Of a DNA stretch of 64,000 nucleotides, positions 59,873 through 64,000 are shown piece after piece. This stretch comes from Streptomyces pyxinae (GTDB taxonomy: Bacteria; Actinomycetota; Actinomycetes; Streptomycetales; Streptomycetaceae). A model generated the notes under the pieces. The model had not been told where the DNA came from and did not search any database. It saw nothing but the letters and a program-made list of their open reading frames with translations. Position numbers and translations under genes: made by a program. Each line of letters opens with the position of its first letter. The stretch's first letter is position 1. The stretch is taken from assembly GCF_024756275.1 (NCBI RefSeq), contig NZ_JANUGQ010000016.1, positions 111,679 through 175,678 on the forward strand, written 5' to 3'.

Positions 59873-62113
59873 ATGAACAGCGGCCCTCGCCCTTTCACCA
59901 TCTGTGTCGTCGGTGCCGGGCCCCGAGGGCTCTCGGTCCTGGAGCGGATCTGTGCCAACGAGCGGAAGTCCGCGTCCCGTTCGGCCCTCACCATCCATGT
60001 CGTGGACCCCTACCGGCCCGGCCCCGGGAAGGTGTGGCGCACCGCCCAGTCGCGCCATCTGCTGATGAACACGGTGGCCTCGCAGGTGACCGTCTTCACC
60101 GACCACAGCGTGGAGATGGAGGGACCGGTCGAGGAGGGCCCCAGCCTGTACGAGTGGGCCGCCGCGCTCGCCTCCGCCGCGCTCGCCTCCGCCGCGCTCG
60201 CCTCCACCGGGCCCGCCGGCCCTGACGGCGAGGACGGCGGGAACGGCGGGGAACCCCCGAGCCCCGGCGGCGAGCACACCGGTGGACACCCCGCCGCCGA
60301 CGCCGGGCCGCTCGCGGAGGCGCGGCGGCTGGGCCCCGACACCTACCCCAGCCGCGCCCTCTACGGCCGCTATCTGGAGGAGTGCTTCGACCGGATCGTG
60401 GCGGGCGCCGCCGAGCACATCACCGTACGCGTCCACACCTCCCGCGCGGTCGCGCTGGACGACACCGGCCCCGGCACCGCCCAGACCCTGCGGCTGGCCG
60501 ACGGCACCCTGCTGACCGGGCTGGACGCGGTGGTCCTGGCCCTGGGCCATGTGCCGTCCCGGCCCGCGCCGTTCGAGGCGCGGGCCGCCGAGGAGGCCCA
60601 GGCGGCCGGGCTGGTCCACATCCCGCCGGCCAACCCGGCGGACGTGGACCTGAGCGTGCTGACCCCCGGCCGGCCGGTGCTGCTGCGCGGCCTGGGCCTG
60701 AACTTCTTCGACCACATGGCGCTGCTCACCACCGGTCGTGGCGGCCGGTTCGAGCGGACCGGCGACCGGCTGCGCTATCTGCCGTCCGGCCGGGAGCCCC
60801 GGATCTTCGCCGGGTCCCGGCGGGGGGTGCCGTACCACGCGCGCGGCGAGAACGAGAAGGGCGCGCACGGCCGGCACCTGCCCCACCTGCTCACGCCCGC
60901 GCGGATCGCGGAGCTGACCGCCCGGGCGGCGGCGGGCGAGCCGGTCAACTTCGGCACCGATCTCTGGCCGCTGATCGCCAAGGAGGTGGAGAGCGTCTAC
61001 TACGGCGCCCTGCTCACCGCCGCCGGCCGCGACGCCGAGCGCCCCGCGCTGGTCCGGCGCTATCTGGCGGCCGGCCCGGAGGGCGAGCGGCGGCTGCTCG
61101 ACGAGTACCGGATACCCGAGACCGAGTGGTGGAGCTGGCAGCGGGTCTCGCTGCCGTACGGCTCCCGGGTGTTCGAGGACCGGGACGCCTTCAACCGCTG
61201 GCTGCTCGGCCATCTGGCCCAGGACGTGCGCGAGGCCCGCGCCGGGAACGTCAGCGGACCGCTGAAGGCCGCCCTGGACGTGCTGCGCGATCTGCGCAAC
61301 GAGATACGGCTGGTGGTGGACCACGGCCGGCTGGACGGCGACTCCTACCGGGACGACCTCCAGGCCTGGTACACCCCGCTCAACGCCTACCTGTCGATCG
61401 GGCCGCCGGTCTCCCGGATCGAGGAGCTGATGGCGCTGATCGAGGCGGGCACGGTCGTCCTGGTCGGACCCGGCATCGAGGTCCGCGCCGGCACCGGACC
61501 GGACGGCGAACCGGTCTTCGAGGCGGGCTCCGACCGGGTGGGCGGCGAGCCGGTCCGGGTCACCGCGCTGGTCGAGGCCCGGCTCCCCGAGCCCGACGTC
61601 CGCCGCACCGACGACCCCCTGCTCGTCCACCTCCTGGCGACCGGCCAGATCACCCCGTACCGCATCGCCGGCTCCTTCGGCACCTTCTACGAGACCGGCG
61701 GGGTCTCCGTGACCCAGCGGCCCTACCGGGTGGTGGACGCCCAGGGCCGCGCCCATCCCCGGCGGTTCGCCTACGGGGTGCCGACCGAGGCGGTCCACTG
61801 GGTCACCGCCGCCGGCATCCGGCCCGGCGTCAACTCCGTGACCCTGGGCGACTCCGACGCCATCGCCCGCGCGGTGCTCGACCTCCCGCCGGTACGGTAC
61901 GAAGACGATACGACCGGCACGGCCGGCACGGCCGGCACGGCGGGCACGACCGGCGCGACTGTCACGGGCGGTGTGACCGGTGTGACCGGTGTGACCGTCA
62001 CGGGCGGCACGGCCGGCGGGACCGGCACGACCGGCGCGGACCATACGGCCGGCGCGACCGTGGCCGGCGGTACGGCCCGGCCGGGGGACGGGTGGACGGA
62101 GGCGGCCCGGTGA
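59873..62113 (+). CDS. creE: CreE-like FAD monooxygenase (aspartate to nitrosuccinate)
   Basis: 746 residues. An N-terminal FAD/NAD(P)-binding fold, TICVVGAGPRGLSVLERI, then HVVDPYRPGPGKVWRTAQSR, LLMNTVASQVTVFTDHSVEM, the second nucleotide-binding block VLALGHVPSRPAPFEARA, GLGLNFFDHMALLTTGRGG, and a long helical part to IRPGVNSVTLGDSDAIARAV. This matches the CreE/FzmM family, which oxidises the amino group of L-aspartate in steps to nitrosuccinate with NADPH and O2. About 65 C-terminal residues are a Gly/Thr/Val repeat. The stop overlaps the creD-like start (GTGA), coupling the two steps that make nitrous acid. Confidence 0.88.
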   Translation: MNSGPRPFTICVVGAGPRGLSVLERICANERKSASRSALTIHVVDPYRPGPGKVWRTAQSRHLLMNTVASQVTVFTDHSVEMEGPVEEGPSLYEWAAALASAALASAALASTGPAGPDGEDGGNGGEPPSPGGEHTGGHPAADAGPLAEARRLGPDTYPSRALYGRYLEECFDRIVAGAAEHITVRVHTSRAVALDDTGPGTAQTLRLADGTLLTGLDAVVLALGHVPSRPAPFEARAAEEAQAAGLVHIPPANPADVDLSVLTPGRPVLLRGLGLNFFDHMALLTTGRGGRFERTGDRLRYLPSGREPRIFAGSRRGVPYHARGENEKGAHGRHLPHLLTPARIAELTARAAAGEPVNFGTDLWPLIAKEVESVYYGALLTAAGRDAERPALVRRYLAAGPEGERRLLDEYRIPETEWWSWQRVSLPYGSRVFEDRDAFNRWLLGHLAQDVREARAGNVSGPLKAALDVLRDLRNEIRLVVDHGRLDGDSYRDDLQAWYTPLNAYLSIGPPVSRIEELMALIEAGTVVLVGPGIEVRAGTGPDGEPVFEAGSDRVGGEPVRVTALVEARLPEPDVRRTDDPLLVHLLATGQITPYRIAGSFGTFYETGGVSVTQRPYRVVDAQGRAHPRRFAYGVPTEAVHWVTAAGIRPGVNSVTLGDSDAIARAVLDLPPVRYEDDTTGTAGTAGTAGTTGATVTGGVTGVTGVTVTGGTAGGTGTTGADHTAGATVAGGTARPGDGWTEAAR

Positions 62114-63537
62114 GCCCGGAGCCGGCCACCGCCCTGGACAGCGGGCTGCTCTCCCCGGTGCGGGCGGGCGTCCCGGTGGAGGCGGCCGTCGCCGACGAGG
62201 CGTGGCTCCAGGCCATGCTGGACGCCGAGGCCGCGCTCGCCCGGGCGCAGGCGGGGCTCGGCACGCTGCCCGCCGGCGCCGCCGCGACGATCACCGCGAC
62301 CGCCCGGGCCGGCCGGTTCGACCTCCGCGCCCTGGCGCTGGCCGCCCGGGAGACCGCCAACCCCGTGGTGGGCCTGGTCCGCGAGCTGGGCCGGGCGGTG
62401 GCCGCGGCCGACCCGGGGGCCGCCGAGTACGTCCACCGGGGCTCCACCAGCCAGGACATCTTCGACACCGGCGCCATGCTGGTCGCCCGGCGCGCCCTCG
62501 CTCTGATCCGCGCCGATCTGGACCGCATCGCCCGGGCGCTCGCCGCACTGGCCGGGACGCACCGGGACACACCCATGCCGGGGCGCACCCTCGGGCTGCA
62601 CGCGGTGCCCACCACCTTCGGGCTCAAGGCGGCCGGCTGGCGCGAGCTGGTCCGCGAGGCCGACGGCCAACTTGCCTACGTCGAGGCCCGGTTACCGGTG
62701 TCGCTGGGTGGCGCGGCCGGTACCCTCGCCGGTTATCTGGAGTACGCCCGGCTGGACGGCGCCACCGGGGACCCGGGCGACTGCGCCGAACGGCTGGTGG
62801 CCGCCTTCGCCGCCGAGACCGGGCTGGCCCGCCCGCTGCTGCCCTGGCACGCCCTGCGCACCCCGCTCGCCGGACTGGCCGCCGCCCTGTCCCTCACCGC
62901 CGGAGCGCTCGGCAAACTGGCCGTGGACGTCCAGTCGCTCGCCCGTACCGAGGTCGGTGAGGTGGCCGAGCCCGCGGCGGCCGGGCGCGGTTCCTCGTCC
63001 GCCATGCCGCACAAGCGCAACCCGGTGCTGGCCACCCTGATCCGCAGCGCCGCCCTCCAGGTGCCCGCCCTGGCCGGGGCGCTCACCCAGTGCCTGACCG
63101 GCGAGGACGAGCGGTCGGCCGGTGCCTGGCACGCCGAGTGGGCGCTGCTGCGCGAGTGCCTCCGGCTCACCGGCGGCGCCGCGCACACCGCCGCCGAACT
63201 GACCGGCGGGCTGACCGTCCGCCCCGACCGGATGCGCGCCAATCTGGACCTGACCGGCAGCCAGGTGGTGACCGAGCGGCTGGCCGCCGTGCTCACCCCG
63301 CCGCTGGGCCGGGTCCGGGCCCGGGCGCTGCTCACGGAGGCGTCCGGGGCGGCCGACCGTACCGGGACCCCGCTCGCCGAAGTCCTCGCCGCCGTACCGG
63401 AGATCGCCGCGCACCTCCCCGGCGGCCGGCTCGCCGCCCTGCTGGACCCGGCCGCCTACACCGGCGCCGCCGGCCCCCTGGTCGACCGCGCCCTGCGCGC
63501 CACCCCGCCGCCGTCCGACCCACCCGTCAGGAGCTGA
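62110..63537 (+). CDS. creD: CreD-like nitrosuccinate lyase (fumarase/aspartase superfamily)
   Basis: 475 residues. The superfamily signature GSSSAMPHKRNPVLATLI is near residue 294, with HRGSTSQDIFDTG and TLGLHAVPTTFGLKAAGW, the other two conserved regions. It resembles carboxymuconate-cycloisomerase/adenylosuccinate-lyase relatives. The neighbouring CreE homologue points to elimination of nitrous acid from nitrosuccinate, leaving fumarate. GTG 62110 overlaps the creE-like stop. Leucine 195 is a TTA codon (62692-62694), the only TTA noticed in the cluster, so translation should depend on bldA tRNA. It is followed one base after its stop by metK. Confidence 0.92.
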   Translation: MSPEPATALDSGLLSPVRAGVPVEAAVADEAWLQAMLDAEAALARAQAGLGTLPAGAAATITATARAGRFDLRALALAARETANPVVGLVRELGRAVAAADPGAAEYVHRGSTSQDIFDTGAMLVARRALALIRADLDRIARALAALAGTHRDTPMPGRTLGLHAVPTTFGLKAAGWRELVREADGQLAYVEARLPVSLGGAAGTLAGYLEYARLDGATGDPGDCAERLVAAFAAETGLARPLLPWHALRTPLAGLAAALSLTAGALGKLAVDVQSLARTEVGEVAEPAAAGRGSSSAMPHKRNPVLATLIRSAALQVPALAGALTQCLTGEDERSAGAWHAEWALLRECLRLTGGAAHTAAELTGGLTVRPDRMRANLDLTGSQVVTERLAAVLTPPLGRVRARALLTEASGAADRTGTPLAEVLAAVPEIAAHLPGGRLAALLDPAAYTGAAGPLVDRALRATPPPSDPPVRS

Positions 63538-63538
63538 C

Positions 63539-64000
63539 ATGCCCCGTCGTCTGTTCACCTCGGAGTCCGTGACCGAGGGCCACCCCGACAAGATCGCCGA
63601 CCAGATCAGCGACACCATTCTCGACGCGCTGCTGCGGGCGGACCCCACGTCCCGGGTCGCCGTGGAGACGCTGATCACCACCGGCCTGGTCCATGTGGCC
63701 GGTGAGGTGACCACCAAGGCGTACGCGCCCATCGCCGCCCTGGTCCGGCAGAAGATCCTGGAGATCGGCTACGACTCCTCCGCCAAGGGCTTCGACGGCG
63801 CCTCCTGCGGGGTGTCGGTGTCCATCGGCTCGCAGTCCCCGGACATCGCCCAGGGTGTGGACACGGCGTACGAGAGCCGGGTCGGGGGTGCCTCCCCGGA
63901 GGACGGCGGCGACGAGCTGGACCGGCAGGGCGCCGGCGACCAGGGTCTGATGTTCGGGTATGCCTCGGACGAGACGCCGGAGCTGATGCCGTTGCCGATT
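63539..64000 (+). CDS. metK: S-adenosylmethionine synthetase (N-terminal part; cut by window edge)
   Basis: The first 154 residues of MetK. Motif RRLFTSESVTEGHPDKIADQ contains the ATP-binding GHPDK. FDGASCGVSVSIGSQSPDIA and GAGDQGLMFGYASDETPELM include the GAGDQG loop. It makes SAM from methionine and ATP. AGGAG precedes ATG 63539, and the gap to the creD-like stop is one base, so it is in the cluster operon. A cluster-borne copy would feed the two O-methyltransferases. The rest lies to the right of the window. It could instead be the only genomic metK. Confidence 0.95.
   Translation, partial: MPRRLFTSESVTEGHPDKIADQISDTILDALLRADPTSRVAVETLITTGLVHVAGEVTTKAYAPIAALVRQKILEIGYDSSAKGFDGASCGVSVSIGSQSPDIAQGVDTAYESRVGGASPEDGGDELDRQGAGDQGLMFGYASDETPELMPLPI

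Noticed and set aside
59318..62044. Long reverse frame opposite the methyltransferase and CreE-like gene
   Set aside because: Low-complexity antisense of strongly supported flavoenzyme and methyltransferase sequence.
35278..64000. Manumycin/asukamycin-type use of 3,4-AHBA as a polyketide starter
   Set aside because: No polyketide synthase, acyl carrier protein or C5N-unit gene lies in the window.

Overview
The window is very GC-rich DNA with GC-biased third codon positions, frequent GTG starts, many 4-base start/stop overlaps (ATGA/GTGA), SARP and PucR regulators, Tat-exported flavoenzymes and two rare TTA codons. All of this points to a Streptomyces or a close relative. No rRNA, tRNA, insertion sequence or CRISPR array was found.

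Left part (1-30,000), mostly housekeeping and accessory genes. It holds a CDF cation exporter and a DUF4126 membrane protein. A tiny Asp-Gly-containing peptide gene sits directly before a protein-isoaspartate-methyltransferase-like gene, so the pair could be a RiPP cassette. A thioesterase/acyl-CoA dehydrogenase operon follows. Next is a five-gene operon in which every junction overlaps by 4 bases (FAD oxidoreductase, DUF1365, two cyclopropane-synthase-like methyltransferases, DUF1295), probably for fatty-acyl modification, trailed by an alpha/beta hydrolase. A PIN-domain remnant and small orphan genes lie beside it. Then come a secreted GH16 glucanase with a LacI-type operator, a PucR / guanidinobutyrase / ThDP-enzyme module for arginine-derived guanidino acids, a secreted class-A beta-lactamase-like hydrolase, a lower-GC patch (unknown TTA-containing gene, Nudix, a decayed HTH regulator, GNAT) and a fused two-half ABC exporter.

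Middle (30,109-35,246) is a DNA-alkylation-repair island: a 2OG-Fe(II) oxygenase, an Ada/AraC-AlkA fusion, Ogt, a second 2OG oxygenase, and an Ada-type zinc domain fused to a periplasmic-binding-protein-like domain.

Right part (about 35,278 to beyond 64,000) is a biosynthetic gene cluster. GriI/GriH homologues should make 3-amino-4-hydroxybenzoate (3,4-AHBA). A CreE-like flavoenzyme and a CreD-like fumarase-family lyase should make nitrous acid from aspartate through nitrosuccinate. Two adenylate-forming enzymes are present, one a plausible CreM-type diazotising enzyme. Tailoring genes are an HpaB/flavin-reductase pair, two PHBH-type FAD monooxygenases, two O-methyltransferases, two Tat-exported bicovalent berberine-bridge-type oxidases, an SDR and a cupin. 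An MFS exporter, a SARP activator, a degenerate Ada-like AraC regulator and a cluster-linked S-adenosylmethionine synthetase complete the set. The logic matches cremeomycin-type ortho-diazoquinone biosynthesis, but with extra oxidative steps, so the product is probably a new diazo, nitroso or azo aromatic. The adjacent repair island and the Ada-like regulator suggest self-protection against a DNA-reactive product. Product and self-protection are inferences; the enzyme families are read from sequence.
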